Assembly: GCA_041685735.1 (NCBI GenBank)
Contig: JAWLFE010000002.1
Location: forward strand, 62,001 to 126,000
From: CSSed11-175R1 sp041685735
Lineage (GTDB): Bacteria; Actinomycetota; Nitriliruptoria; Nitriliruptorales; Nitriliruptoraceae
Reading direction: 5' to 3'
Length of the DNA: 64,000 nucleotides
The first letter of the stretch is position 1; every line of letters begins with the position of its first letter. The notes under the pieces are model-generated. The model made no database searches and had not been told where the DNA came from. It worked only from the letters and a program-made list of their open reading frames with translations. Of this stretch, positions 9,218 to 18,848 are shown piece after piece. A program made the translations under genes and the position numbers.

Positions 9218-9922
9218 ATCTGCCTCGACCGACTCACCTCGGCGCAGGCCCGCGCTGAGCTCTACGTGGGACCGTGGCTGCCCGAACCGCTGGTCACGGA
9301 CGAGGATCCGACCGATCCGGTCGAGCTCGCCGAGTCGGTCTCGATGGCCTTCCTGGTGGTCCTCGAGTCACTGAGCCCGGCAGAGCGCATCGCGTTCGTG
9401 CTGCACGACGTCTTCGGGTACGACCACGCGGAGGTCGCCGCCGTGCTGGTGCGCTCCGAGCCAGCCTGCCGGCAGTTGGTGTCGCGAGCCCGCAAGCACA
9501 TCCAGGCACGCCGCCCCCGGTTCGAACCGGATCCAGCCATCCGAGCCGAGGTGGCGGGCAGGTTCCTCGACGCCTGCCGCAGCGGTGATGTGACCGGGTT
9601 GCTGCACACCCTGGCCCCCGATGTCGTGCTGACCTCCGACGGCGGCGGCAAGGTCTCCGCGGCCCGGCGTCCCATCCACGGCGCCGAGCGGGTGCTGCGG
9701 TTCCTCGAGGGGCTCAACCGCCAGGCGACCGATCAGCTCGGGCTCGCCAGCCGCTGGTTCAACGGCACCCCCGGGCTGCTCGTCACCGGGAGCGACGGCA
9801 CGATCCTGGTGGTGTTGGTGCTCGACATCGTCGAGGGCTCGATCCACAGTATCGAAGCCATCCGCAACCCCGACAAGCTCGCCCACCTCGCCATCAGGAG
9901 TCCGGGTGCACCGTCGTCGTGA
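9218..9922 (+). pseudogene. ECF41-type sigma factor lacking region 2
   Basis: The fragment begins abruptly at ICLDRLTSAQARAELYVGPW, the linker after sigma region 2. It continues through region 4 (LSPAERIAFVLHDVFGYDH, then the EVAAVL helix-turn-helix) and the C-terminal SnoaL-like extension that defines ECF41, including DGGGK and NPDKL. Region 2, needed for -10 recognition and core binding, is absent. No plausible start codon with a ribosome site precedes the fragment. ECF41 factors usually sit beside oxidoreductase or CMD-type genes, which fits the FAD oxidoreductase remnant joined to it. Confidence 0.8.
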
Positions 9923-10095
9923 CGGGCGCATCGGTTCCGCAACAGCCAGGTCAGACGTCCGTCACGTCCACGCAGGCGATCCCTGAGCACGCAATCCCGG
10001 CTGCTGAGCACGTAAACCGTGGTGTCCGACACGATGACCCACCTGCTGCTCCCTAGGTTGGAGCGCACCACCTGGGGAGGGGCACGGTCAGCGCG

Positions 10096-11952
10096 ATGGA
10101 TGTCGAGAACGGTGCTGGACGCCGCGACCGACACGCGGCGTTCGATCGGGCGTGCCGGCAGGAGCTCGCCGAGTTGCTGGCCGATCTGCACGGGGTTCAC
10201 GACGCCACGGACCTCCGTGAACTCGAGGGCTCGGTGGTGTGGCGGCGCATCATGAGCGGGCACGTCCCGCAGGTCGCCGAGCCGGGATCCCCGCGGATCT
10301 GGATGGTGGTGTTCGGAGGGCTGCGCGTGCAGGGGCCGGGCTCACCCGGGCAGCCCCCGACGATCGAGGAGATCGGCCCAGGGGGAATCGTTCACGAGGA
10401 CCGGGTCGGGTGGCCAGGCGTGGTGGCGGTGCGTGACACGTTGATCGCTGGGTTCCCTCCCACGCAGCTGCATCGGCTCGCGGCGACGGCACCGGAGCTG
10501 TTCGTGGCCGGCTCGATGCCGATCGTTCGACCGACCCGCGCGCACGACCGGCGGGCGAGCGTGATCGCGGTGGTGGTCGCCGCTGAGCTGGATCGCCGGT
10601 ACGTCGTCAGTCGGCTGGCGGCTGGACTCGAGCCACTCGGCCACGTCGAGGTCCTGTGGCCTGCCCGCGTCGATGTGAGGTTGTCGCGTCCAGGGATCGC
10701 GCAGAGCGAGCGCGGGGAGGTTGGGGATCTCGCGGTGGCGCGGCTGCTCTGCGACCTCGAACGATCGGCCGAGTCGGTCGTGCTCGAGGTGGGCGCACAG
10801 CCGGATGCATGGTCGCGGCGGGCGCTGGCCGCGGCGGATCGCGTCGCGGTCGTGGCACCTGGAGACGGCACCCCCGGATCCGACGAGGCGGTGAGACGCG
10901 TCGTCGACTTCGCTCCGCCGAGCATCCCTCGCCACCTGGTCCTGCTGTGGCGGGATGTGGGCGTGCCGACGGGGACGGCGGTGCGGCTGGATGCGACGGG
11001 ATGTCAGTACGCCCACCATGTGGAGCAGAACGCGTTCCGCGATGTCGTCCGGGTCACGCGCCTGCTGTGCGGGCGGGGACGGGGACTCGTGTTGAGCGGG
11101 GGAGGGGCTCGTGGCTTCGCGCACCTGGGTGTCCACCGCGCCCTGCACGAGCTCGGGATCGAGGTTGACGTGTTCGCCGGATCGTCGATCGGTAGCCCGC
11201 TGGCGGCGACGATGGCGGACGGGATGACGCCGGATCAGCTCGAACCGCTGATCGAGCGGTTGTTCGCCAGGGTTCTCGACTACACCGTGCCGGTGGTTGC
11301 GTTGACCTCGGGGCGACGCATCGCCGCTGCGTCCGCGCAGGTGTTCGGCGAGCGGGACATCGAGGACCTCCGCCGAGGGTTCGTCTGTGTGTCGACCGAT
11401 CTCACGACGGCGCGGCCGCACGTGCATCATCGCGGCTCGATCGTGCACGCGATCCGGTCCTCATGTGCGATCCCCGGGGTCATGCCGCCAGTGCCTCACG
11501 AGGGCCACCTCCTCGTCGACGGGGGCGTCACGAACAACCTGCCGGTCGACCTGATGCGTGAGCTGTCGCCGGGCGGGGAGGTCATCGCCGTCGACGTGGT
11601 CCCGCCGTCCGGGCCGCGGGCCCGCGAAGACTATGGACTGTGGGTCAGCGGGATCCGGGCGCTGCATCACCGTGTCCGGCATGGACGCACACTCCCGGCG
11701 GTGGCAACGACCATCATGCGTGCGCTGACCGTGGCGTCCGATCAACAACGCAATGTGGGAGCGGGGTCATCGGCCGACTGCCACCTGGAGATGGATCTGC
11801 GTGGCGTGTCGATGCTCGATTTCGGGGCCGTCAGGTCGGTCGCACAGCGGGGCTACGACCAGGCCATGCCGGCACTCGAGGGGTGGCTCGCGTCCCGCCG
11901 CTCGGGGGGCCGGGGAGAGGAGGACGATCATGGTGCTCTTGACGCTTCGTGA
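10096..11952 (+). CDS. patatin-like phospholipase with degenerate N-terminal cNMP-type domain
   Basis: 618 aa serine lipase of the RssA/NTE type. The patatin catalytic elements lie in the C-terminal half: oxyanion loop SGGGARGFAHLG (about residue 333), nucleophile motif GSSIG and the catalytic Asp in DGGVTNNLP. The N-terminal 300 residues look like a degraded cyclic-nucleotide-binding region plus an NTE-like linker, for example MVVFGGLRV and PGGIVHED. The GGGGAGGGG site is about 12 bases before ATG 10096, a long spacing. The 3' end overlaps the next gene by 23 bases, so the three genes here form one operon. Likely acts on membrane lipids. Confidence 0.85.
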   Translation: MDVENGAGRRDRHAAFDRACRQELAELLADLHGVHDATDLRELEGSVVWRRIMSGHVPQVAEPGSPRIWMVVFGGLRVQGPGSPGQPPTIEEIGPGGIVHEDRVGWPGVVAVRDTLIAGFPPTQLHRLAATAPELFVAGSMPIVRPTRAHDRRASVIAVVVAAELDRRYVVSRLAAGLEPLGHVEVLWPARVDVRLSRPGIAQSERGEVGDLAVARLLCDLERSAESVVLEVGAQPDAWSRRALAAADRVAVVAPGDGTPGSDEAVRRVVDFAPPSIPRHLVLLWRDVGVPTGTAVRLDATGCQYAHHVEQNAFRDVVRVTRLLCGRGRGLVLSGGGARGFAHLGVHRALHELGIEVDVFAGSSIGSPLAATMADGMTPDQLEPLIERLFARVLDYTVPVVALTSGRRIAAASAQVFGERDIEDLRRGFVCVSTDLTTARPHVHHRGSIVHAIRSSCAIPGVMPPVPHEGHLLVDGGVTNNLPVDLMRELSPGGEVIAVDVVPPSGPRAREDYGLWVSGIRALHHRVRHGRTLPAVATTIMRALTVASDQQRNVGAGSSADCHLEMDLRGVSMLDFGAVRSVAQRGYDQAMPALEGWLASRRSGGRGEEDDHGALDAS

Positions 11953-12973
11953 CAGTGTCTATCGCGCGAGGCGCTTCCTGGTCGTCATCGTGGCGATGTC
12001 GGTCGTGTTCGCCCTGCTCTACCTGATGGATGGGTTGGTGGAGCAGTTCAACCAGGAGCCCTACCTCACCGTCGAGGCGGTCGGCGCCGAGACCTGGCTG
12101 CTGCCTGCCGGTAGCTCCGGTCCGTTCACGTCCTCCGCGACGCTGTCCGCGGATCAGGTCGAGGTGGCGTCCTCCGACCCGGCCGTGACGGCGCTGGTCG
12201 TGGCGCGAGGGACCTTGACCGATGACGGCCGGTCCCAGGAGGCGCTCGTCATCGGCCACCCGGTCGGTGGCATCGGAGCGCCACCCGTCGTCGAAGGCGC
12301 ATCCGTCGGTGGCGCAGGGGAACTCGTCGTCGATCGCACCAGCGGCGTGGCGGTGGGTGACGACATCCGTGTCGGCGAGCAGCGATTCACCGTCGTCGGG
12401 CTGTCGGCGGACACCACGCTGCTCGCGGGGCTCCCCGTCGCCTTCCTGCGGATCGATGATGCCCGCGATGCTCTGTTCGGCGGATCGCCGGTGGTGAGCG
12501 CACTGGTGTCGGGGTCCTCCCGGGAGCATGTGCCCGACGGGTTGGTGCAGTTGCGGGCGGATGAGGTCGCGGCCGATGCGCTCGGACCGCTCGAGAGCGC
12601 CGTGGCATCGATCGACCTGATCCGTGGCCTGCTGTGGTTCATGGCCGCAACCATCGTCGGTGGTGTCCTGTACCTCACGGTGCTCGAGCGCCAGCGTGAC
12701 TTCGCGGTCCTCAAGGCCCTGGGTGGAACCGATCGGCAGCTGCTCCGCAGTCTCGCCCTGCAGGCCGTGGCGATCACGACGGCCGCCGTGGTCGTGGCCA
12801 CGTTGCTGCAGTTGGTGATCGCCCCGTGGTTCCCCCTGACCGTCCGGGTGCCGCCGAGTGCGTACTGGCAGGTTCCGCTCGTCGCGATCGTGGTGGCGAT
12901 CGTCGCGACGCGGGCCGGCAGCGCGCGCGTCCGCTCGACCGATCCCGTGACCGCCTTCGGGGGGCCGGCATGA
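11930..12973 (+). CDS. FtsX/MacB-type ABC transporter permease
   Basis: 347 aa. One N-terminal transmembrane helix (VVIVAMSVVFALLYLMDGLV) is followed by a MacB-like extracellular domain of about 200 residues. Three C-terminal helices make up the FtsX domain, including the conserved LERQRDFAVLKALGGTDRQL. ATG at 11930 is preceded by GGAGAGGAGG and overlaps the patatin gene. The stop overlaps the following ATPase start in an ATGA. Permeases of this class work as mechanotransmitters or lipid/lipoprotein extruders rather than classical importers; that role is inferred from the family. Confidence 0.85.
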   Translation: MVLLTLRDSVYRARRFLVVIVAMSVVFALLYLMDGLVEQFNQEPYLTVEAVGAETWLLPAGSSGPFTSSATLSADQVEVASSDPAVTALVVARGTLTDDGRSQEALVIGHPVGGIGAPPVVEGASVGGAGELVVDRTSGVAVGDDIRVGEQRFTVVGLSADTTLLAGLPVAFLRIDDARDALFGGSPVVSALVSGSSREHVPDGLVQLRADEVAADALGPLESAVASIDLIRGLLWFMAATIVGGVLYLTVLERQRDFAVLKALGGTDRQLLRSLALQAVAITTAAVVVATLLQLVIAPWFPLTVRVPPSAYWQVPLVAIVVAIVATRAGSARVRSTDPVTAFGGPA

Positions 12974-13926
12974 CGGCGTCCCGGCTGGCCGTCACCGACC
13001 TGGTCGTCGAGTACCACAGTGGCGACCGGATCACCCGGCCGCTCGACGGTCTGACCTTCGCGGTCGACAGCGGTGAGGTCGTGCTGCTGCTCGGGCCGTC
13101 CGGGTCGGGCAAGACCACGTTGCTGTCCGTGCTCGGCGGACTCCTCACGCCGACGTCGGGCTCGGTGATGCTGGGTGCGACCGATGTGACGGCGCTGGAC
13201 CGTCGGGCCCTCGACCGGTACCGCCGGCACGCGATCGGGTTCGTCTTCCAGAGCTTCAACCTCCTGTCGTCCCTGACGGCGCGTGAGAACATCGCCACCC
13301 CGCTCCTGCTGGCTGGCTGGAGCCGCGCCGAGGCTCTGGCGCGCGCTGACGAGCTGGCCGCCCGTATGGGTCTCGATGGGCACGCCGCCCGACGTCCTGC
13401 GGCACTCTCCGGGGGAGAGCAGCAGCGGGTCGCGATCGCGAGGGGACTCGCGCACGACCCGGTGCTGCTCCTGGCGGACGAACCGACCGCCAACCTCGAT
13501 CAGGCGCAGACCGACCGGATCATCGACCTGCTGGCCACGCTGCGCAGGGATGGCCGTGTGGTCGTGGTCTCCAGTCATGATCCCCGCCTGTTGCCGATCG
13601 CCGACGAGGTCGTGCGGATGCACGGCGCCGGCCCGGAGCACGTCGTCACCGCGCAGCAGGTGCGCTACGAGCAGGGCGAGACGATCTTCGGCCGTGGTGA
13701 CTGGGGCGAGCACGTCTACGTGATCGAGGACGGTGAGGTCGAGCTCGTCGCAGCGACCCGTGCCGGTGTCGAGACACGGATCACGACCCTGGCCCCGGGC
13801 CAACACTTCGGCGAGCTCGGGCCCATCCTCGGTCAGCCCCGATGGGCGACCGCACGTGCGCGAACGCCCGTCACGCTGGCGGCACACAGCGTCGGGGAGT
13901 TCAAGCGGCTGCGGTCCTGGTCCTGA
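12970..13926 (+). CDS. ABC ATPase fused to a cyclic-nucleotide-binding-like domain
   Basis: 318 aa. Residues 1-225 form a MacB/LolD-type ATPase: Walker A GPSGSGKTT, Q-loop FQSFNLLSSLT, signature ALSGGEQQRVAIARG, Walker B VLLLADEPTANLD and switch His in VVSSHDPR. Residues 235-318 are a cNMP-binding-like beta roll: GETIFGRGDWGEHVYVIEDG, then FGELGPILGQPRWATARA, which resembles the phosphate-binding cassette. It shares an ATGA overlap with the permease. A ligand-gated ATPase is suggested; whether it binds cAMP, another nucleotide or nothing is unknown. The upstream patatin may carry a related degenerate domain. Confidence 0.88.
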   Translation: MTASRLAVTDLVVEYHSGDRITRPLDGLTFAVDSGEVVLLLGPSGSGKTTLLSVLGGLLTPTSGSVMLGATDVTALDRRALDRYRRHAIGFVFQSFNLLSSLTARENIATPLLLAGWSRAEALARADELAARMGLDGHAARRPAALSGGEQQRVAIARGLAHDPVLLLADEPTANLDQAQTDRIIDLLATLRRDGRVVVVSSHDPRLLPIADEVVRMHGAGPEHVVTAQQVRYEQGETIFGRGDWGEHVYVIEDGEVELVAATRAGVETRITTLAPGQHFGELGPILGQPRWATARARTPVTLAAHSVGEFKRLRSWS

Positions 13927-13934
13927 TCAGGCCT

Positions 13935-16538
13935 TCACGTCGTCCCGGCCGACCCTGGCTCGGGCGCGCCCAACAGCAGCGTGAGCTCCTCTCGCCCCGA
14001 CACGCCGAGGCGTCGGTAGATGCGCCGCAGGTGGCTCTCCACGGTCCGATGCGAGATGTACAGGCGATCGGCGACCTCCCGGTTGGAGGCACCGTCCACC
14101 ACGGCGTCGACCACCTCGCGTTCCCTGGCCGAGAGGATCGGCTCCACCTCGTCGAGGACCAGCGACCGCTGGCCGGGTGCCCGTCGCAGCACCGCCTCGC
14201 TGCGATACAGCGACGCCAACGACGCTCCGACCTCACCGGCCTCGGCATGACGTCGAGCGGCGTGCGCGGCCGCGTCCGCCGCGATCCCGATCGCACCGAA
14301 CACCGCGGCATCCGCGGCCACGTCGTCGAGTGCGGTCGCGTCGCCGGACGCCAGCGCCTCGGCCTCCCGTGCGATGAGGTCGGCCAGCCCACCGCCCATC
14401 GGATCGGCGAGCTCACGAAGCCGTCCTGCCACGCGATCCGCCCGGCCGGACTGTGCCATCTGACGGAGGAGCATCACCTCGTGGATCCGCGCTGACCGTT
14501 GTCGGGCATGGTCGAGTCCACGGTCGAAGGCGTCCCACGGGTCACCGCCGGCAGCTTCGTCGAGGATGCCCTGCACCAACTGGATGACAGGCTCCGATAC
14601 CCACCGTGCGTCGGTTGCCGGCGCCGCAGCCCGGTCGAGCCATCCTGGGGCCTCCCGGGGGCCCCGCTCGGTGGCGACGAGCGCTCGGGCCAGCTCGGCG
14701 AGGGTGAGCGGGACGTGGCGGCGGTAGCCGGCGTACCGGCGTAGCTCGACCACCTTCATCAGATGCCGGGCTGCCTGGGCATGGCAGGTCAGGTCGTTGA
14801 GGGCCATCCCAGCGTGGACGTGGCTCAGCGTTTCCATGAGCGGGTCTGCCGTCGCGGTGGTGGCGGCAGCGAACTCGTGGAGGTTCTGGGACAGTGCGGC
14901 CAGGCCGAGCGTCCATGCATCGGCGATCAGTTCCACGCCGCGGAGCCAGGCCCGGTCCATCGGGTCGGCCCAGGCGCCGTCGTCGAGATCGGTGGCGATC
15001 TCGCGGATGCGCTGGAACGCCCCTGCGTGCGATGCGCAGGTCGCGATGTCGACGAGCGCGATCTGCCGCGGGTGCGGATCGACGTGGTGTGTCCCCAGCC
15101 ACTGGTCGTGGTCCGCGATCGACGCGTCCAGGTTGCCCACGAACATCCCGATCCGCAGGAGCAGGACATGCCACGCGTCCGAGCCGTGGTCGCCGATGCG
15201 CGCCTGTGCCTCGGCAGCGATCCGTTGGGTCGTCGACAGTTCGTCGCGGTTCCAGAAGTTGACCGCCACCCACCGTTCCAGGACGTCGATGGCCGTCTGC
15301 TCGTCACACGCACCGATCACGTGCTCGAACTGCTCCTCCGCTTCCTCCCAGCGACCCTGCATCGCCAGCGACTCGACGAGCCGCATCCGTACCGACGGAT
15401 CCGCAACCATCTCGCAGGCCACCCGGGCGAACCGCTCGCCGACCTGCGGCAGACGCGAAGCCAGCGCGACGTCGAGGGCTTCGACGAGCAGTTGCGGGTC
15501 GATGGCATCGCCGGCATCGAGGCGCAGCTGCACGATCGCGACCGGATCGCGGTCGTGCAGCTGGCGTTCCAGCGCGTCGGCGAGCTGCAGGCGGGCCGAG
15601 GTGGACCGCTCGGCCCGCATCGTTGCGAGCAGGGTCTCGGCGATGAGGGGGTGGTCCATCTCGACCTTGACCGCGTCGACGGCGAGCAGGCGGCGCCCCG
15701 CGAGCTCGACCAGCACGTCGACGTCGACGATCGCGCTCAGCGCTTCGAACGGCACTGTCCCACCGACCGCGACCAGTTCCATCGCTTCCCGCTCCTCGGG
15801 CGACAGGCCCTGCAGGCGCGTCGCGACGAGCGCGTGGAGTCGAGCCGTCCACACCGGCGCGTCAGGCTCGTGCCGCCAGCGTCCGCGGTGCCGTCGAAGT
15901 GCCCCGGTCTGCTGCCCCGCCACCAGCAGCTCGCGCAGGTAGAGGGGATGGCCCTGGGTCCGGCTGTGGACCCACTCCAGCGTGTCCTCCTCCGTCGGGC
16001 CGATCAACCGCTCCACCAGCCGGTCGCTCGACGGTCGGTCGAGCTCGGAGAGTTCCAGCACCACCGTGTCGCCGTCGCGCCGGATGGCATCGACCGATCC
16101 CGGTACGACCACGCCTCGCCGCACCGCGACCGTCACCCCGACCGCCGGAGCTGAGGCCATCTGGCGCACGACCGCGGCGGTCGCGGCATCGAGCAGGTGG
16201 GCATCGTCGACCAGCACCACCGTGCGGTGGCGCCGCGACCGGCGGTACAGCTCTGCCATGATCGCCGCTCCGGCGTCCTCCACGCCAGGTGGACAGAGCT
16301 TGAGCAACGGTGCGAGCGGGATCACGGCTGTCGCCTCGCTGCCGCCGAGGGAGATCACGTCCGCCCCAGCGGACCCGAGCCGTCGAGTGACCTCTCCGAG
16401 CACCAGAGACTTGCCGATGCCGGCCGCCCCCTCGAGGTAGCACGCACCCTGTCGCTGCACGACGTCGAGGATCTGTTGCACCTCGATGTCACGCCCCACC
16501 GGTCGGTCGGGGCCCGGGCGTGGGACGTCGACGCGCAC
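13935..16538 (-). CDS. LuxR-family ATP-binding regulator (LAL type)
   Basis: About 867 aa. An N-terminal AAA/STAND ATPase module (EGAAGIGKSLVLGEV Walker A, VVLVDDAHLLD Walker B) is followed by a long helical TPR-like middle. The C-terminal LuxR helix-turn-helix reads LSAREREVVDAVVDGASNREVADRLYISHRTVESHLRRIYRRLG. I prefer the GTG at 16538, which has GGGAGGGG just upstream, over the in-frame TTG at 16553. It converges with the ABC operon, with only 8 bases between stop codons, and lies downstream of the LysR gene on the same strand. Targets cannot be deduced. Confidence 0.88.
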   Translation of the reverse strand: MRVDVPRPGPDRPVGRDIEVQQILDVVQRQGACYLEGAAGIGKSLVLGEVTRRLGSAGADVISLGGSEATAVIPLAPLLKLCPPGVEDAGAAIMAELYRRSRRHRTVVLVDDAHLLDAATAAVVRQMASAPAVGVTVAVRRGVVVPGSVDAIRRDGDTVVLELSELDRPSSDRLVERLIGPTEEDTLEWVHSRTQGHPLYLRELLVAGQQTGALRRHRGRWRHEPDAPVWTARLHALVATRLQGLSPEEREAMELVAVGGTVPFEALSAIVDVDVLVELAGRRLLAVDAVKVEMDHPLIAETLLATMRAERSTSARLQLADALERQLHDRDPVAIVQLRLDAGDAIDPQLLVEALDVALASRLPQVGERFARVACEMVADPSVRMRLVESLAMQGRWEEAEEQFEHVIGACDEQTAIDVLERWVAVNFWNRDELSTTQRIAAEAQARIGDHGSDAWHVLLLRIGMFVGNLDASIADHDQWLGTHHVDPHPRQIALVDIATCASHAGAFQRIREIATDLDDGAWADPMDRAWLRGVELIADAWTLGLAALSQNLHEFAAATTATADPLMETLSHVHAGMALNDLTCHAQAARHLMKVVELRRYAGYRRHVPLTLAELARALVATERGPREAPGWLDRAAAPATDARWVSEPVIQLVQGILDEAAGGDPWDAFDRGLDHARQRSARIHEVMLLRQMAQSGRADRVAGRLRELADPMGGGLADLIAREAEALASGDATALDDVAADAAVFGAIGIAADAAAHAARRHAEAGEVGASLASLYRSEAVLRRAPGQRSLVLDEVEPILSAREREVVDAVVDGASNREVADRLYISHRTVESHLRRIYRRLGVSGREELTLLLGAPEPGSAGTT

Positions 16539-16594
16539 AGCCCCTCCCGGCAAGCTCGCTCAGGATGCCAACGAAGACAGGCTAGGAGATGCCC

Positions 16595-17521
16595 TCAGGT
16601 GATGTCGGGGCTTCTCCCTTGGTGTCGGAGCACTCCCGATGCGTCGGCACCCGCCTCACGGAGCGCCTGGCGAAGGGCGATGGACACCGGATGCGCCGCG
16701 GTACCGCGGCGAACGACGGTGTGGATGCGGCGCGCTGGGTCGTCGGGGAGCGCGACCACGGCGACCGGTGAACCCTCACGGATCGGAGCGAGGTCGGGCA
16801 GGAGCGCTGCTGCATGCCCCGTCTCGACCAGACGCAGGCGCATCGGGAGGTCGTCGAAGGCGAACCGCACGTCGGGCTCGAAGCCGCGTTCCCGGCAGAA
16901 CACCTCGGCCCACGCCCGCGCGCGGGTGCCGGATGGTTCCAGGGTCCACGGCCGATCGGCGAGTTCCGCGATGTCGGCCACGGGCCCCCACGGTGCGGGT
17001 ACGACCAGTAGCAAGGGGTCGTCGAGCAGCACCTCGCGATCGAGCCGCTCGTCGGCGACCATGGGTGCGCCTGGGAACTCCTCATCCACGATGAGGTCGA
17101 GATCGTGGGTGAGGAGCCCGGCGGTGGCCTCCTCGGGTTCGCGCACCTCGACGTCGAGCCGGAGCCGCGGATGTCGTTGCTTCAGTTGCGCCAGGACGGA
17201 CGGGATCAACGCGAAGGCGACGCTCTGGAACGCGGCCATGCGGACGGTCCCCACGAGCTCCGCTGACGTGGCCAGATCGGCTTCGGCCTGCTCCAGACGG
17301 GTGAGGACCGCCTCGGTATGGGCCACGAGCACCTCCGCCTGCGCGGTCAGACGGACCCCGCGGCCCACGCGCTCGAGCAGCGGGACCCCGGCCTCGGACT
17401 CGAGCTTCGCCAGTTGCTGGGACACCGCTGATGGGCTGTAGGCGAGGGCGGCTGCCACCGCCGCCAGCGTGCCGCGGTGCGACAGTTCCCGTAGCAGTCG
17501 CAACCGGTGCAGATCCAGCAT
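16595..17521 (-). CDS. LysR-family transcriptional regulator
   Basis: 308 aa, full family length. The N-terminal winged helix-turn-helix is clear (LRELSHRGTLAAVAAALAYSPSAVSQQLAKLE), and the rest is the two-lobed effector-binding domain starting VGTVRMAAFQSVAF. ATG at 17521. It lies downstream of the M24 and M20 peptidase genes on the same strand and is likely their regulator. A cluster of TCCGTCA repeats sits just upstream of its start and could be its own operator. Confidence 0.88.
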   Translation of the reverse strand: MLDLHRLRLLRELSHRGTLAAVAAALAYSPSAVSQQLAKLESEAGVPLLERVGRGVRLTAQAEVLVAHTEAVLTRLEQAEADLATSAELVGTVRMAAFQSVAFALIPSVLAQLKQRHPRLRLDVEVREPEEATAGLLTHDLDLIVDEEFPGAPMVADERLDREVLLDDPLLLVVPAPWGPVADIAELADRPWTLEPSGTRARAWAEVFCRERGFEPDVRFAFDDLPMRLRLVETGHAAALLPDLAPIREGSPVAVVALPDDPARRIHTVVRRGTAAHPVSIALRQALREAGADASGVLRHQGRSPDIT

Positions 17522-17531
17522 GCGGCCTCCG

Positions 17532-17567
17532 GTCCGTCATCGGTCCGTCATCGATCCGTCAGACGGA
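17532..17567. promoter_or_regulatory. TCCGTCA repeat cluster upstream of LysR gene
   Basis: TCCGTCA occurs three times in 30 bases. The last copy is part of a perfect inverted repeat TCCGTC-A-GACGGA at 17555-17567. A further copy lies near 17674 at the end of the M24 gene. Position and symmetry suit a LysR autoregulatory site, though the spacing does not match the classical T-N11-A box exactly. Confidence 0.4.
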
Positions 17568-17678
17568 CCGACCCATGACCGTCAGGAACGTCGGAGGAAC
17601 TGTAGGACATGCGACCTCGTCGGTGCCGTTGCCGCTGGATGTCACGGCCCGGCAGCCGCCGGGATCGGGCGTGATCCG

Positions 17679-18848
17679 TCAGATGATCGCAAGATCGGCC
17701 GGAGCGCGGCGCGTCAGCAACTCGGCGCCGTCGGGGGTGACCAGCACGTCCTCTTCGTGGACCATGGTCCGGCCGGGCGCGATGGTCAGCCCGGGCTCCA
17801 GCGTCACGACCATGGCGGGCTGCAGCGCGGTGTGATCCGTCGGCGTGTGTGACGGCCACTCCGTGAGTTGCGATCCAAGGCCGTGCCCGAATCGGCCGAC
17901 GTTGCCGGCGTCGAAACCGTCCGCCTCGATCACCGCGGCCATGGCGCCGAACAGGTCGCTGCAGCGGGCACCGGGTCGGATCGTGCGCAGCCCGGCATCG
18001 ATCGCACGGTGCAGGGTGTCGTAGGCGCGGCAGGCGGCATCGTCCGCCTGTCCGATGGCGACGTTGCGGTCGAAGTCGCAGAAGTACCCGTCGTACACAG
18101 CGCCGGTGTCGAGCATCAACACGTCGCCCTCGCGGAGCGGATCGTCGGTCGGTGGGGAGATGACATCCGGGTAGCCGCCGGGTCCCGCCGCTCCGACGAG
18201 GTAGGGAACGTCGTCCGCCCCGCGGCGCAGCAGATCGATGCGGAACCGGCGGAAGACCGCTGACAGGGCCACTCCTTCGCGTGCGAGGTCGGGCAGCGCG
18301 TCGAACGCGTCTCCTGCACGCTGGCAGATGTGACGGATCTTGGCGACCTCTGCGGCGGACTTGATCATCCGGACGGCGGCGACGGTCGGGGTGGCGTCGA
18401 GGACGCGGACCTCCGGAAGCAGGTCGCGCAGCCGCGACCAATCGGCGAGCGGCATCCGCAGGTGGGTCTCCGGGCCCATCGGCACCCCGATCGATCCGCG
18501 CTGGCCCACGAGTTCGCGGATCGCTTCCCGAAGCAGCGTGATGCCATCGTCGTCGGGCACCGGTGCCGGCCAGGTCCGGATGTCGGTGACCCACGTCGCC
18601 GACATGGCCGGGGCACCGATCTCCGGGATCACCGCAACCGGCGGACCGGCCGCTGGCAGCAGGAGGAACCACGGTCGGGTCGGGCTGTGCCAGAACGGCG
18701 TGTCGAAGCCACTGAGGTACCGAACGTCCGGCTCGGTCGTGAGCAGCATCAGGTCGATGTCCGCCTTGGACATCCCCGCCTGGAGACGCTCGGCGCGGGC
18801 CTCGAACTCCGCTCGTTCGAAACCACGCTGCGGCGGGGGCGCGGTCAT
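17679..18848 (-). CDS. M24-family metallopeptidase (Xaa-Pro aminopeptidase/creatinase fold)
   Basis: 389 aa. An N-terminal creatinase-type domain is followed by the pita-bread catalytic domain with all five metal ligands: Asp-Asp in MLDTGAVYDGYFCDFDRN, His in GHGLG, Glu in LEPGLT and Glu in VHEEDVLVT. The start ATG at 18848 overlaps the stop of the M20 gene (ATGA), so the two are translationally coupled. Substrate is unknown: M24/M20 pairs next to a LysR gene often degrade small peptides or N-acyl amino compounds. It could also be a catabolic enzyme of the ectoine-hydrolase kind, but the sequence does not settle this. Confidence 0.85.
   Translation of the reverse strand: MTAPPPQRGFERAEFEARAERLQAGMSKADIDLMLLTTEPDVRYLSGFDTPFWHSPTRPWFLLLPAAGPPVAVIPEIGAPAMSATWVTDIRTWPAPVPDDDGITLLREAIRELVGQRGSIGVPMGPETHLRMPLADWSRLRDLLPEVRVLDATPTVAAVRMIKSAAEVAKIRHICQRAGDAFDALPDLAREGVALSAVFRRFRIDLLRRGADDVPYLVGAAGPGGYPDVISPPTDDPLREGDVLMLDTGAVYDGYFCDFDRNVAIGQADDAACRAYDTLHRAIDAGLRTIRPGARCSDLFGAMAAVIEADGFDAGNVGRFGHGLGSQLTEWPSHTPTDHTALQPAMVVTLEPGLTIAPGRTMVHEEDVLVTPDGAELLTRRAPADLAII

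Noticed and set aside
17679..18848. Ectoine hydrolase (DoeA/EutD) for the M24 gene
   Set aside because: The family is M24 but the neighbourhood lacks ectoine genes and the N-terminal domain did not match what I recall for DoeA, so only the general family is called.
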